Notes: a model not told the origin generated them from the sequence alone. Shown: positions 44,187-54,273, numbered from the stretch's first letter. The stretch is 64,000 nt of DNA from Antrihabitans stalagmiti (GCF_016482825.1 NZ_JAEMNV010000007.1:186001-250000); one strand, 5' to 3'. Translations and numbers: made by a program.

Positions 44187-45494
44187 TCAGTCGTGCCGCG
44201 GCGGCGGCAGGATGACACCGAGACGTTTCGCAACGGCATAGCTCGTGTCGGCGAGTGATCGCATCACCTGCGGTGACACACCGTTCTGCAGTGCACCGTC
44301 GAGCAGGTTCGCGAGCCGATGGCCGGGTTCGGATCGCCGGGCAGCCTCGAAGGCGATGCCGGCGAGTGGTCCGTCGCCGCGCACGTAGCAGCTGTAGCCC
44401 AGCAGGGCGGCGGCATCGGCGTAGTACGGATCAGGCAGTAGTCGCACCATCGTCAGCCACAGTTGTTCGGCAGCGTCTGCCTGATCACCGGTCGCCAGCA
44501 CCAGGGCGCAATCGCGGACGTCGACGTTCGTCAACGCAACACCGAGTTCCACGATTTCCGCAGGTCCGAGAACGGCACCGGTCGCGACGTTCTCGACCTG
44601 GAACAGAACGCGCACCAACTCGTTTCGGCTGTGTGCATCCTTTGTGCCCGCTCGCGCAGCGCGTCGTCGCGCCGAGAACGCCGCTTCCGCAGCATCGGCG
44701 ATGAGCTTCGCTACCTCGATCCGCTCGAGGGGATCGCCCGGTTCCAGCACTGCGGCGACCTCTGCACGTGATCCGCGAATCTGGCGACCGTGCAGCACGT
44801 TCGTTGCCGCCGCGGTGGACGAGCCCGGGTCGCGGAGAAACCCGGTTCGACGATCGCCGAGCAGACTCCACCAGAACTCCCCCGCCGCTATCTCCATCGT
44901 GATGTGCGCGCCGACCAATATTGTTCCGTGCGCGGCGAGTCCGGCGCCGAGTGCGTCAGCGATCTCTTCGTAGACCTCGCCGATATCGAAGTCGTCGTCT
45001 CGACCGTCTTCGGCCGGATCGTCGAACGCGTCGCCGCAGATTTCACCGTCGAAATCGCCACAGAAGTCCCCACCGAAGTTCACGTTGTCGAACAGCGGTC
45101 CCGGTCCGAGGTCCGGTCCGATCAACGATTCGATGCGGTCGTCGACGATCAACGCGATCGCGTGGTGTACCCGTTCTCTGGCGCACAGCTCGCCGAGCTG
45201 GTCGATGGACGCGAGCACCGGCGCAGTCAGCGAGTCGAAGCGCCCCCATACGAACGGCTCGAAATCGTCGCCTCCCTGGTTGATGGGCGAGAGTTCGCCG
45301 GGGAGCACGAGATCCACCCGAACGACCGGACCGATCGTGGTTCCCGCCGGTCCTCCGACACAGACGAGTACGAGCGAACGTTGCGGCGGGAACCCGAGCA
45401 GCGCGGGCACAGCCGCCAGTAGGTCGCCGGGATCGGAGATGCGGACTGCTGGCCACATGGCCAGCGGGTCGTGTTGGGAAGCCGAGGATGTCAT
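44187..45494 (-). CDS. DUF4192 protein
   Basis: A 435-residue protein matching the actinobacterial DUF4192 family: RISDPGDLLAAVPALLGFPPQRSLVLVCV near the start and YADAAALLGYSCYVRGDGPLAGIAFEAA near the end. An acidic insert at about 141-170 (GGDFCGDFDG then EICGDAFDDP) is rich in Asp, Gly and Cys and may be a flexible loop. No enzymatic motif is evident. Position suggests the Rv2712c homolog. The ATG at 45494 is the most likely start. It converges with galE with a 7-bp gap. Confidence 0.8.
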   Translation of the reverse strand: MTSSASQHDPLAMWPAVRISDPGDLLAAVPALLGFPPQRSLVLVCVGGPAGTTIGPVVRVDLVLPGELSPINQGGDDFEPFVWGRFDSLTAPVLASIDQLGELCARERVHHAIALIVDDRIESLIGPDLGPGPLFDNVNFGGDFCGDFDGEICGDAFDDPAEDGRDDDFDIGEVYEEIADALGAGLAAHGTILVGAHITMEIAAGEFWWSLLGDRRTGFLRDPGSSTAAATNVLHGRQIRGSRAEVAAVLEPGDPLERIEVAKLIADAAEAAFSARRRAARAGTKDAHSRNELVRVLFQVENVATGAVLGPAEIVELGVALTNVDVRDCALVLATGDQADAAEQLWLTMVRLLPDPYYADAAALLGYSCYVRGDGPLAGIAFEAARRSEPGHRLANLLDGALQNGVSPQVMRSLADTSYAVAKRLGVILPPPRHD

Positions 45495-45658
45495 GGCGAG
45501 AGCCTGGCGCACATCGCCGGCGGTCCAACGTGGCCGACCTGCGGTTTTGCGTGGCCTGTGGACAACCGGGTCGAATGTGAAAATCTCGCCTCGCAGTGCC
45601 CATTTCGGGGTCTGGAGAACGGCGGTCGGTCGGAGGTGTGTGCTATAAACCGCGCGGG

Positions 45659-46372
45659 CTACTCTGCCGCGCGAATCTTGGTCACCTGATCGGTGAAGAG
45701 CTGATCGAGCGCAGCCATATCGGGCTTCGCGCCGGTGTAGGTCAAGAACACCGCCTCGACAACCACATCGCCGACCTGCGCAGACAAGGTGCTCAACTCC
45801 TGAACGAACGGTTTCTCCGCCGATCCCGATGTGGCGGTCTGCTTGACGGCGAGGGTGTCGTCGGCATCGATCGGGGGCGCCGGTGTGACCTCGTTGCGCA
45901 GCTTCACGGTGACACCGTCCTTTGTCGTCACCGTCACGTCCGGGCAGCGGTCGAGCCGGTCGCGCCGTGCGGCGAGGGTTTCGGTGGATCGTGTCGTCCT
46001 GGTGAGCCCGATCGTGATCGTCGAGATCGGCTTCTTCGCGGCGTCCGACGCTGTGCCGACGATGATCGCACCTGGGGTGGGTTGATTGCCCGGCCTGTCC
46101 CCGCAATCGGGCGGATCGACCTCGGCGCCGTCGACGATGTCGAGGTCGGAACCTGCGTCCTTCATCGCCGTCGGCGGCAGGACGACAGCTTCGTACGGTG
46201 CCGAGAAGTCACCCGGACCGAGCAGGAGGTCGGCGAGCTCGCCCGGTATCGCACGCTGCGCCGTCGACGAATCTGCAACGGCCTCACCGGTTATCGTCGA
46301 GCCACACCCCGACAGCGCTAGAACCATCCCGAGCGCCGCCGGAGCGAGGCAGTGCCGTCGGCGCAACGTCAA
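45659..46372 (-). CDS. lipoprotein (DUF5642-like)
   Basis: A 237-residue lipoprotein. The signal peptide LTLRRRHCLAPAALGMVLALSGCGS has the lipobox LSGC (Cys23). The mature domain contains repeated TTRSTETLAARRDRLDRCPDVTV and Cys residues (DPPDCGDRP, DRCPDV) likely to pair. A TTG at 46372 is the start: AGGAGG lies 7 nt upstream and no other start gives a signal peptide directly at the N-terminus. I believe it belongs to the DUF5642 lipoproteins of mycobacteria and relatives, function unknown. Confidence 0.8.
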   Translation of the reverse strand: MTLRRRHCLAPAALGMVLALSGCGSTITGEAVADSSTAQRAIPGELADLLLGPGDFSAPYEAVVLPPTAMKDAGSDLDIVDGAEVDPPDCGDRPGNQPTPGAIIVGTASDAAKKPISTITIGLTRTTRSTETLAARRDRLDRCPDVTVTTKDGVTVKLRNEVTPAPPIDADDTLAVKQTATSGSAEKPFVQELSTLSAQVGDVVVEAVFLTYTGAKPDMAALDQLFTDQVTKIRAAE

Positions 46373-46492
46373 TTCACATCCTCCTGAACGAGTCGGCGCG
46401 TAGTGACACACGCCCTCGTTCCACTGTCGCACACACGTGCGCAGATACCCGCGAACCCGCCGCCGGGGCGAGTCAGGCCGGATGCCGACGTT

Positions 46493-47122
46493 CTAGTGTC
46501 CGCGCGCTATCCATTCCTCCAGGTGGGGCGCTTCGGAGCCGATCGTCGTGCCGTCGCCGTGTCCGGTCCGAACCCTCGTCTCCGCGGGCAGCGCGAACAG
46601 GCGTGCGGTGATCGAGTCGATGATCGTCCCGAAATCGGAGAACGAGCGGCCGGTCGCGCCGGGCCCGCCTGCGAACAGGGTGTCTCCGGTGCACAGTTCT
46701 CCTGCCTCCGGCAGGTAGAGGCACGTCGATCCTGGCGAGTGGCCGGGGGTGTGCAGGGCGAGGATGTCGGTTCCCGCGACTGCGATGCGTTGCCCGTCCT
46801 CCAGCGCGAGGTGCGACGTGCCTGCGTGTGTTTGTTCCCACAGCATGTCATCGGCCGGGTGCAGATACACCGGAGCATCGAGGGCTGCAGCCAGTTCCGG
46901 AGCGACCGTCACGTGGTCGTCGTGGCCGTGTGTGCAGACGATCGCAACGACCCGCCGACCTCCGACGGCGTCGACGATCGGCGCCGCGGTGTGTGCTGCG
47001 TCGACGACGACGACCTCGGAGTCGTCGCCGATCAGCCAGACGTTGTTGTCGACGTCCCAGGTGCCGCCGTCGAGTGAAAACGTTCCCGACGTCACGACAC
47101 GATCGATGCGCAGCCCGCTCAC
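46493..47122 (-). CDS. metallo-beta-lactamase-fold hydrolase (likely S-formylmycothiol hydrolase)
   Basis: A 209-residue glyoxalase II-type protein. The metal motif THGHDDH has His65, His67, Asp69 and His70; a later His ([10 protein letters not shown]) and Asp (CTGDTLF) complete the binuclear site. The GTG at 47122 overlaps the mscR stop by GTGA, so it is co-translated with the mycothiol-dependent formaldehyde dehydrogenase, as in Rv2259-Rv2260. It most likely hydrolyses S-formylmycothiol to formate and mycothiol. Confidence 0.9.
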   Translation of the reverse strand: MSGLRIDRVVTSGTFSLDGGTWDVDNNVWLIGDDSEVVVVDAAHTAAPIVDAVGGRRVVAIVCTHGHDDHVTVAPELAAALDAPVYLHPADDMLWEQTHAGTSHLALEDGQRIAVAGTDILALHTPGHSPGSTCLYLPEAGELCTGDTLFAGGPGATGRSFSDFGTIIDSITARLFALPAETRVRTGHGDGTTIGSEAPHLEEWIARGH

Positions 47123-48204
47123 AGGACGACGACCGAGCGCAGTACGGTCCCCTTCTTCATCGTCGCGAACGCGGCCTCGACATCGGCGAGGCCGATCCGC
47201 TCGGTGACGAACTTGTCGAGCGGCAGGCGACCCTGCTGATAGAGATCGACCAGCATCGGAAAGTCGCGCTCGGGCAGGCAATCTCCGTACCACGACGACT
47301 TCAAGGCGCCACCGTGGCTGAACACGTCGATCAGCGGCAGTTCGAGTTTCATGTCCGGGGTCGGAACACCTACCAGGACAACAGTTCCCGCCAGGTCTCT
47401 GGCGTGGAAAGCCTGCAGCCAGGTTTCGGGGCGGCCGACCGCATCGATAACGACGTCGGCTCCGAAGGTGTCGGTCAACGCTTGAATGGCTTCCACGACG
47501 TCACCGGAACTTGCGTCGATGGTGTCGGTCGCGCCGAGATCGGTTGCCCACGCGAGTTTTCCGGGATCGAGATCGACGGCGATGATCGTGGTGGCACCCG
47601 CAAGCCGCGCGCCTGCGATGGCGCCACACCCGACTCCACCACAACCGATGACGGCAACGGAATCACCTCGACCGACGTTGCCGGTGTTCATCGCAGCGCC
47701 GAGGCCTGCCATCACGCCGCAGCCGAGCAAGCCGACGACCGCGGGATCCGCCGTCGGATCGACCTTCGTGCACTGTCCTTCGTGTACGAGCGTCTTCTCG
47801 GCGAACGCACCGATGCCGAGCGCGGGTGACAGTTCGGTGCCGTCCTCCAGCGTCATCTTCTTGCTCGCGTTGTGGGTGTCGAAGCAGTACCACGGTCGAC
47901 CGCGTTTACACGCTCGACAGACACCGCAGACCGCGCGCCAGTTCAGGACGACGAAATCGCCGACCGCAACGCGATCGACCCCTTCCCCGACCGCCTCGAC
48001 GACACCGGCTGCCTCGTGGCCGAGCAAGAACGGATACTCGTCGTTGATGCCGCCCTCGCGGTAGTGCAGGTCGGTGTGGCACACCCCGCACGCCTGGATC
48101 GTGACGACGACGTCACCCGGACCCGGATCGGGAATCAGTATCGTTTCCAAGCTGACGGGCTCGCCTTGTGCGCGGGATACGACACCTTGAACTCGCTGGG
48201 TCAC
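47119..48204 (-). CDS. mscR: S-(hydroxymethyl)mycothiol dehydrogenase
   Basis: A 361-residue zinc medium-chain alcohol dehydrogenase that oxidises the formaldehyde-mycothiol adduct, and can reduce S-nitrosomycothiol. Catalytic zinc ligands are Cys42, His63/Glu64 and a later Cys (GLLGCGVM). The structural zinc site is Cys93, Cys96, Cys99 and Cys107. NAD binds via [15 protein letters not shown]. The length equals the mycobacterial enzyme. The GTG at 48204 has GGAGG 6 nt upstream. The downstream metallo-hydrolase gene overlaps it. This points to mycothiol as the cell thiol. Confidence 0.93.
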   Translation of the reverse strand: MTQRVQGVVSRAQGEPVSLETILIPDPGPGDVVVTIQACGVCHTDLHYREGGINDEYPFLLGHEAAGVVEAVGEGVDRVAVGDFVVLNWRAVCGVCRACKRGRPWYCFDTHNASKKMTLEDGTELSPALGIGAFAEKTLVHEGQCTKVDPTADPAVVGLLGCGVMAGLGAAMNTGNVGRGDSVAVIGCGGVGCGAIAGARLAGATTIIAVDLDPGKLAWATDLGATDTIDASSGDVVEAIQALTDTFGADVVIDAVGRPETWLQAFHARDLAGTVVLVGVPTPDMKLELPLIDVFSHGGALKSSWYGDCLPERDFPMLVDLYQQGRLPLDKFVTERIGLADVEAAFATMKKGTVLRSVVVL

Positions 48205-48425
48205 AACTTGCCTCCGGATCTTCGACGAACGTGTTGTCTGAAGTCCCACAGTTCCACAATCCATGCGCGGGTTGCGATATATGGCTCAGGTCCGTTTCGG
48301 GAATTCGTCACGCACGTTCGGCGTTGCCCGTTGGTGATGGGCGACCCGGTTGCGCGCGACCGGGGTCGGGTATGTGATTCGTAGTGGACACTGGAAAGTG
48401 GTTCCACAAGGAAGGGGTCCGAGCG

Positions 48426-49373
48426 ATGGACGAGAAGTCGAGGATGTACGAGCTGGAGTTCCCGGCGCCACAACTGTCGTCCGCTGACGGCGAAGGGCCG
48501 ATCCTTGTGCACGGGCTGGAGGGCTTCACCGACGCAGGCCATGCGGTCCGGCTCGCGACGGTCCATCTGCGCGAGAGCCTGGAAAGCGAACTCGTCGCGT
48601 CGTTCGACGTCGACGAATTGCTCGATTACCGGTCGCGGCGCCCGACGATGACCTTCAAGAGCGATCACTTCTCGAAGTACGCGGAGCCGGAGCTCAACCT
48701 GTACGCGTTGCGCGACACGGTCGGCACACCGTTCCTTCTGCTTGCAGGCATGGAGCCCGACCTCAAGTGGGAACGCTTCACGACAGCGGTTCGATTGTTG
48801 GCCGAGCAACTCGGTGTGCGTCGCACCATCGGCCTCAACGCGATTCCGATGGCGATCCCACACACTCGCCCACTCGGCATGACAGCACATTCGTCGAACA
48901 AGGACCTGGTCAAGGACAGCCAGCGGTGGGCGGGCGAACTTCAGGTTCCCGGCAGCGCGTCGTCGTTGCTGGAATATCGGATGGCGCAGCACGGGCACGA
49001 GTCGATGGGCTTCTCCGTCCACGTCCCGCACTACCTTGCCCAGACCGACTATCCGGAAGCCGCACAGACCCTGCTCGAGAGCGTCGCGACCATGGGCAAT
49101 CTCGAACTGCCGCTCGCCGCACTCGGCGAGGCGGCAGCACGCGTCCGCGAGCAGGTCAACGAGCACATCGAGGGCAACGCCGAGGTCGAGGCCGTCGTGT
49201 CGGCGCTCGAACGGCAGTACGACACGTTCGTGAGCAGCCAGGAGCAGCAGTCCACTCTTCTCGCCAGCGACACCCCGCTCCCGAGCGGTGACGAACTCGG
49301 TGCGGAATTCGAGAAGTTCCTTGCCGAGCAGGGCGGGTACGACGGCGAGGACAGTGTCGACCCAACTCCCTGA
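48426..49373 (+). CDS. PAC2-family protein (proteasome assembly chaperone-like)
   Basis: A 315-residue protein of the PAC2 superfamily, with the core ILVHGLEGFTDAGHAVRLATVHL near residues 26-48 and GLNAIPMAIPHTRPLGMTAHSSNKDLV near 140. It corresponds to Rv2714, whose role remains unclear. Its C-terminal 60 residues are acidic and helical. The ATG at 48426 follows AAGGGG. It is divergent from mscR and followed by a hairpin and the alpha/beta hydrolase pair. Confidence 0.85.
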   Translation: MDEKSRMYELEFPAPQLSSADGEGPILVHGLEGFTDAGHAVRLATVHLRESLESELVASFDVDELLDYRSRRPTMTFKSDHFSKYAEPELNLYALRDTVGTPFLLLAGMEPDLKWERFTTAVRLLAEQLGVRRTIGLNAIPMAIPHTRPLGMTAHSSNKDLVKDSQRWAGELQVPGSASSLLEYRMAQHGHESMGFSVHVPHYLAQTDYPEAAQTLLESVATMGNLELPLAALGEAAARVREQVNEHIEGNAEVEAVVSALERQYDTFVSSQEQQSTLLASDTPLPSGDELGAEFEKFLAEQGGYDGEDSVDPTP

Positions 49374-49424
49374 CGCGTAAGACGACTGTTCGCCAGTCGA
49401 AACATCGATGTAACCGCTACCGAA

Positions 49425-49468
49425 CCGACCAGCACTGCGAGCCGCATACGCTCGTCGGTGCTGGTCGG
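49425..49468 (+). promoter_or_regulatory. hairpin in the leader of the first alpha/beta hydrolase
   Basis: CCGACCAGCAC pairs with GTGCTGGTCGG (11 bp), and inside it CGAGC pairs with GCTCG around CGCATAC, giving a two-part stem. It ends 21 bp before the start codon and only a few bases before the GTAGGAGG ribosome site. It may be the terminator of the PAC2 gene or a structured leader that limits translation. Confidence 0.55.
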
Positions 49469-49489
49469 AATTCTCGGTAGGAGGCGACG

Positions 49490-50527
49490 ATGGCTGGATC
49501 GCAGGCACGAAAGCTCCGGCGCGTTCCCGACACGGAAAGTCGGCTCGCCTTTCGCACGATCCACGGCTACCGGCGTGCGTTCCGGATCGCGGGCAGCGGT
49601 CCGGCGATCCTGTTGATCCACGGCATCGGTGACAGTTCCGCGACCTGGTGCGACCTCATCCCGCACCTGGCGCAGAAACACACCGTCATCGCTCCCGACC
49701 TGCTCGGGCACGGCAGCTCGGACAAACCGCGCGCAGACTATTCGGTTGCGGCCTACGCGAATGGAATGCGCGATCTGCTCGCAGTTCTCGGCATCGGTCG
49801 AGTGACGGTGGTCGGGCATTCGCTCGGCGGCGCGGTGGCGATGCAGTTCGTCTATCAGTTTCCACACCTGGTCGATCGGCTCGTGCTGACCTCGTCCAGC
49901 GGCGTGACGAAAGACATCCATCCGCTGCTGCGGGTGCTGTCGATGCCGATGATCAACGAGTCGTTGCGATTCCTGCGGCTTCCCGGCGGACGTCCGGTCG
50001 CGAAGATCGCGGGCAACGTCGCCATCGGTCTGCACGGTGCGACGCTACGGCCGAGCGCCGTCCTCGACGAGACGCCCGACATCATGCGAATGGTCGGTGA
50101 TCTCGACGATCGGACCGCCTACCTCGCATTCTTGAAGACGCTTCGCGCAGTGGTGGATTGGCGCGGTCAAGTGATCACGCTCCTCGATCGCTGCTATCTG
50201 ACCAACGACATTCCGACTCAAATAATCTGGGGTGCAAGGGATTCTGTGTTCCCGGTGAGCCACGCTCACATCGCCCACGCGGCCATGCCTGGATCGCGGA
50301 TCGAAATATTCGCCGGCACCGGGCACTACCCGTTTCACACCGACCCGCTCCGCTATCTGCGCGTCATCGAGACGTTTATGTCGACGACCGAACCCGCGAC
50401 GTTCGACCAGCAGCGTTGGCGAGAATCGTTGCGCTCCGGCACCTCCGACCGCGCGATCGCAGGCGCAGCGGCAACCCGATCGACCGTATTGGACGCACTC
50501 GACGCCGCCGAACGCAGCGCCACCTGA
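49490..50527 (+). CDS. alpha/beta hydrolase, first of a tandem pair
   Basis: A 345-residue alpha/beta hydrolase. The oxyanion region LLIHGIGDSSATW is near 43-55, the nucleophile elbow GHSLGG near 109, the acid region IIWGARDSVFPVSHA near 251, and the catalytic His lies in GTGHYPFHTD. The closest homolog is the next gene, with about half of the residues the same by eye. Both end in the identical tail ERSAT. It corresponds to Rv2715 by position between PAC2 and phzF. The ATG at 49490 has GGAGG upstream. Substrate unknown. Confidence 0.9.
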   Translation: MAGSQARKLRRVPDTESRLAFRTIHGYRRAFRIAGSGPAILLIHGIGDSSATWCDLIPHLAQKHTVIAPDLLGHGSSDKPRADYSVAAYANGMRDLLAVLGIGRVTVVGHSLGGAVAMQFVYQFPHLVDRLVLTSSSGVTKDIHPLLRVLSMPMINESLRFLRLPGGRPVAKIAGNVAIGLHGATLRPSAVLDETPDIMRMVGDLDDRTAYLAFLKTLRAVVDWRGQVITLLDRCYLTNDIPTQIIWGARDSVFPVSHAHIAHAAMPGSRIEIFAGTGHYPFHTDPLRYLRVIETFMSTTEPATFDQQRWRESLRSGTSDRAIAGAAATRSTVLDALDAAERSAT

Positions 50528-50672
50528 ACGATGAGAGAGCGATGCACTTGTCGCTCGCACTGCAGGGCCGGGTGATGGATCGTAGACTCCCCTGCATCCG
50601 TTCCCGCCCGAACAATCCCGAACATCTGCAGCGTTGTGCACCGTTCACACATCGCGTGACACAGGAGTCGCC

Positions 50673-51737
50673 ATGACGAACATGCGGCCGCTGCGACCGG
50701 TCTCACAGGTCGAGCCGCGGCTTACTTTTCGGACTGTCCACGGGTATCGGCGTGCCATCCGAGTAGCAGGCCAAGGTCCACCGATCGTGCTGATCCACGG
50801 CATCGGAGACAACTCCGAAACCTGGCTCGACGTCATACCGCACCTGGCGGCCAACTACACCGTGATTGCACCGGACCTGCTCGGCCACGGTCGATCCGAC
50901 AAACCACGGGCCGACTACTCGATTTCGGCCTACGCCAACGGCTTGCGCGATCTGCTGACGGTCCTCGAGGTCGAACGGGCAACGATCATCGGCCACTCGC
51001 TCGGCGGCGGCGTCGCGATGCAGTTCGCGTATCAATATCCGCACATGGTCGATCGTCTCGTCATCGTGTCGTCCGCGGGCATCCATCGCGAGGTCCACCC
51101 TGTGCTGCGAGCCGCATCGGTACCCGGGCTCAGTGCCGCTTTGCAGGTGCTGCAGCTACCGGGGGCACGTCGAGCGCTCGACGTCGTCGGTCGGGCGCTG
51201 GCAGGCATCTACGACGCCACCGGGCATACGGGTGCTTCGGTCGGTCACGACGCCGTGGACATCATGCGGGTACTTGCCGATCAATCCGATCGGATGGGGC
51301 ACCGGGCTTTCGTCAGGACGTTGCGGGCAGGCGCAGATTGGCGTGGTCAGGCAATTACGATCCTCGACCGCTGTTATCTCAACGAGCAGATCCCCGTGCA
51401 GATCATCTGGGGTGAACGCGATGCCGTCCTGCCCGTCGCACACGCGCACCTGGCCTATGCGGCGATGCCGGGGTCTCGACTAGAGATCTTCGCCGACTCC
51501 GCACATTTCCCGTTTCGCGACGAACTACTGCGTTTCATCGGCGTCGTTCAGCGTTTTCTCGACTCGACCGACGAGGCTCTCTACGACCACGAGCGCTGGC
51601 GGACCGCACTCACCATCGGCATGAGCGCCTCGAACGAACTTGCCCGCCGGACCATGCATCCCACTGCGTTGGCTGCACCTCCGCTGGAGGAGAAGATGCG
51701 CGACGTGGCGAGCGCCTCGGAGCGCAGCGCGACCTGA
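50673..51737 (+). CDS. alpha/beta hydrolase, second of a tandem pair
   Basis: A 354-residue paralog of the preceding gene, with LIHGIGDNSETW near 40, GHSLGGGVAMQF near 107, IIWGERDAVLPVAHAH in the acid region and the final His in SAHFPFRDE. It begins with a 20-residue non-conserved segment and ends in the same ERSAT tail. The ATG at 50673 has AGGAG upstream. The pair is an old tandem duplication, because sequences have drifted but the architecture is kept. It is followed 16 bp later by the DUF3516-type helicase. Confidence 0.9.
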   Translation: MTNMRPLRPVSQVEPRLTFRTVHGYRRAIRVAGQGPPIVLIHGIGDNSETWLDVIPHLAANYTVIAPDLLGHGRSDKPRADYSISAYANGLRDLLTVLEVERATIIGHSLGGGVAMQFAYQYPHMVDRLVIVSSAGIHREVHPVLRAASVPGLSAALQVLQLPGARRALDVVGRALAGIYDATGHTGASVGHDAVDIMRVLADQSDRMGHRAFVRTLRAGADWRGQAITILDRCYLNEQIPVQIIWGERDAVLPVAHAHLAYAAMPGSRLEIFADSAHFPFRDELLRFIGVVQRFLDSTDEALYDHERWRTALTIGMSASNELARRTMHPTALAAPPLEEKMRDVASASERSAT

Positions 51738-51753
51738 GGCATAGCCTGTAGCC

Positions 51754-54273
51754 GTGCTGTTACGGAGCCTCATCGACGATCGCGACCCCAGCGAGGCTGT
51801 CGAAGACGACTGGCTCTACGACGCTTTCACGTCGTGGACCGAAGACAGAGGACTCGAACTCTATCCAGCGCAGGACGAAGCGCTGATCGAACTCGTCTCC
51901 GGTGCAAACGTCATCCTTGCCACCCCGACCGGCTCGGGGAAGTCGATGGTCGCAGTCGGAGCGCACTTCGCCGCACTCGCCCGCGGCCAGCGCACCTACT
52001 ACACGGCACCCATCAAGGCACTCGTCAGCGAGAAGTTCTTCGCGCTCTGCGATATTTTCGGCGCCGATCAGGTCGGGATGGTGACCGGTGACGCCTCGGT
52101 CAATGCGCAGGCGCCGATCATCTGCGCGACAGCTGAGATTCTTGCGAACCTTGCGCTACGCGAGGGCGCGGACGCAAACGTCGGACAGGTGGTGATGGAC
52201 GAGTTCCACTTCTACGCCGAACCCGACCGTGGCTGGGCCTGGCAGGTGCCGCTGATCGAGTTACCGAACGCCCAATTCCTGTTGATGTCGGCAACTCTCG
52301 GTGAGGTCGACTTCTTCCGCGACGATCTGACCCGCCGAACCGGCCGACCAACGTCGGTGGTCGCAGGCACCGAACGTCCTGTGCCGCTGAGTTATTCGTA
52401 TGTGTTCACCCCGATCGGCGAAACGATCGAGGAACTGGTCACCACCCATCAGGCACCGGTCTACGTCGTCCACTTCACCCAGGCCGCTGCATTGGAACGG
52501 GCGCAAGCGCTGACCAGTATCAACTTTTCCTCGCGAGCGGAGAAAGACGCGATAGCCGACGCGATCGGCAGCTTCCGTTTCGCGACCGGCTTCGGAAAGA
52601 CGTTGTCGCGCTTGGTCCGACACGGGATCGGCGTCCACCACGCCGGCATGTTGCCCAAATACCGTCGACTCGTCGAAAAGTTGGCGCAGGACGGTCTGCT
52701 CAAAGTCATCTGCGGTACGGACACCCTCGGTGTGGGCATCAACGTGCCGATCCGCACGGTACTGCTCACAGGTCTGACGAAGTACGACGGCGTCAGAACG
52801 CGCCAGTTGCGTGCTCGTGAGTTCCACCAGATCGCTGGACGCGCGGGCAGGGCCGGCTACGACACCATGGGAACCGTTGTCGTCCAAGCACCCGAGCACG
52901 AAGTCGAAAATGCCCGCCTCGTCGCAAAGGCAGGTGACGATCCGAAGAAGCTCAAGAGAGTCCAGCGCCGCAAAGCACCCGAAGGTTTCGTGTCGTGGAG
53001 TGCGCAGACGTTCGACAGACTCGTCGCGGCGTCACCGGAATCGTTGGTGTCCCGCTTCGCGGTGACGAACTCGATGCTGCTCAACGTCATTGCGCGCCCT
53101 GGCAACTGCTTCGTCGCGATGCGTCACCTGCTCGAAGACAATCACGAGCCGCGACCTGCCCAACGCAAGCACATCCTCCGCGCCATCAGCCTGTATCGAG
53201 GACTGGTGAATGCCGGTGTCGTGCAGCAACTCTCCGAACCCGACGAGTTCGGTCGCATGGCGCGACTCACCGTCGAACTGCAACGCGACTTCGCACTCGA
53301 TCAGCCGCTGTCGCCGTTCGCGTTGGCGACCTTCGAATTGCTCGACCGCGACTCCCCCACCTACACACTCGATGTGATCTCGGTGATCGAGTCGACCCTC
53401 GACGATCCGCGGCAGTTATTGATGGCCCAGCAGCACGCTGCGCGCGGCGAGGCGATCGGCAGAATGAAGGCCGACGGCATCGAATACGACGAACGGATGG
53501 AACTCCTCGAAGAGGTGACGTGGCCGAAACCTTTGGAGGAGTTGCTCGTTCCGGCGTACGAGACCTATCGCGGTGGCCATCCTTGGCTGTCGGAGTTCGC
53601 GCCGTCACCCAAGTCGGTGGTCCGCGACCTGATCGAGCGATCCATGACGTTCGCCGAATTGATCAGCCACTACGGTCTGACCCGGTCGGAGGGGCTCGTC
53701 CTGCGCTACCTCGCCGACGGTTACCGCGCGCTGCGCAGGACCGTCCCCGACCAAGCCCGAACCGAGGAGCTCGACGACATCGTCGAGTGGCTCGGCGAGC
53801 TTGTACGACAGGTCGATTCGAGCCTGCTCGACGAATGGGAACAGCTCACCAATCCGGGCGCGGAGATCGACACCGACCAGACGGCGTTCGATGCCGGTGC
53901 ACCGCGGCCGATCTCGGCGAATGTTCGGTCGTTCCGGGTGCTCGTCCGCAATGCGATGTTCCGCCGGGTCGAACTCGCGGCGCTGCGGCGCTGGGATGCG
54001 CTTGCCGACCTCGGGGCGGGTCCCGATGCCGAGGGCTGGGAACTGTTGCTGGCCGACTACTTCGACGAATACGGCACGATCGGAACGGGTCCGTCGGCAC
54101 GTGGACCGCAGCTGTTCACCCTGGTGCGCGACGCGGACATGTGTTCGGTCCGCCAAGTCCTCGACGACCCGAACGAGGACCACGGCTGGTCGATCGATGC
54201 CGTCGTCGACATCGAGGAATCGGATGCCCTCGGCGAGATCGTGTTCGAGGACATGACGGTCACCGCAGGCTAA
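51754..54273 (+). CDS. Ski2-like DExH-box helicase with DUF3516-type C-terminus
   Basis: An 839-residue SF2 helicase. Walker A ATPTGSGKS is at 56-64, motif II DEFHFY near 150, SATLGEV as motif III, and HQIAGRAGRAGYD as motif VI, typical of the Ski2/Mtr4 group. The C-terminal 350 residues match the actinobacterial DUF3516 extension. Such proteins likely unwind RNA or repair substrates, but no function is assigned. The start at 51754 is GTG, 16 bp after the hydrolase stop. A palindromic repeat begins one base after its stop codon. Confidence 0.88.
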   Translation: MLLRSLIDDRDPSEAVEDDWLYDAFTSWTEDRGLELYPAQDEALIELVSGANVILATPTGSGKSMVAVGAHFAALARGQRTYYTAPIKALVSEKFFALCDIFGADQVGMVTGDASVNAQAPIICATAEILANLALREGADANVGQVVMDEFHFYAEPDRGWAWQVPLIELPNAQFLLMSATLGEVDFFRDDLTRRTGRPTSVVAGTERPVPLSYSYVFTPIGETIEELVTTHQAPVYVVHFTQAAALERAQALTSINFSSRAEKDAIADAIGSFRFATGFGKTLSRLVRHGIGVHHAGMLPKYRRLVEKLAQDGLLKVICGTDTLGVGINVPIRTVLLTGLTKYDGVRTRQLRAREFHQIAGRAGRAGYDTMGTVVVQAPEHEVENARLVAKAGDDPKKLKRVQRRKAPEGFVSWSAQTFDRLVAASPESLVSRFAVTNSMLLNVIARPGNCFVAMRHLLEDNHEPRPAQRKHILRAISLYRGLVNAGVVQQLSEPDEFGRMARLTVELQRDFALDQPLSPFALATFELLDRDSPTYTLDVISVIESTLDDPRQLLMAQQHAARGEAIGRMKADGIEYDERMELLEEVTWPKPLEELLVPAYETYRGGHPWLSEFAPSPKSVVRDLIERSMTFAELISHYGLTRSEGLVLRYLADGYRALRRTVPDQARTEELDDIVEWLGELVRQVDSSLLDEWEQLTNPGAEIDTDQTAFDAGAPRPISANVRSFRVLVRNAMFRRVELAALRRWDALADLGAGPDAEGWELLLADYFDEYGTIGTGPSARGPQLFTLVRDADMCSVRQVLDDPNEDHGWSIDAVVDIEESDALGEIVFEDMTVTAG

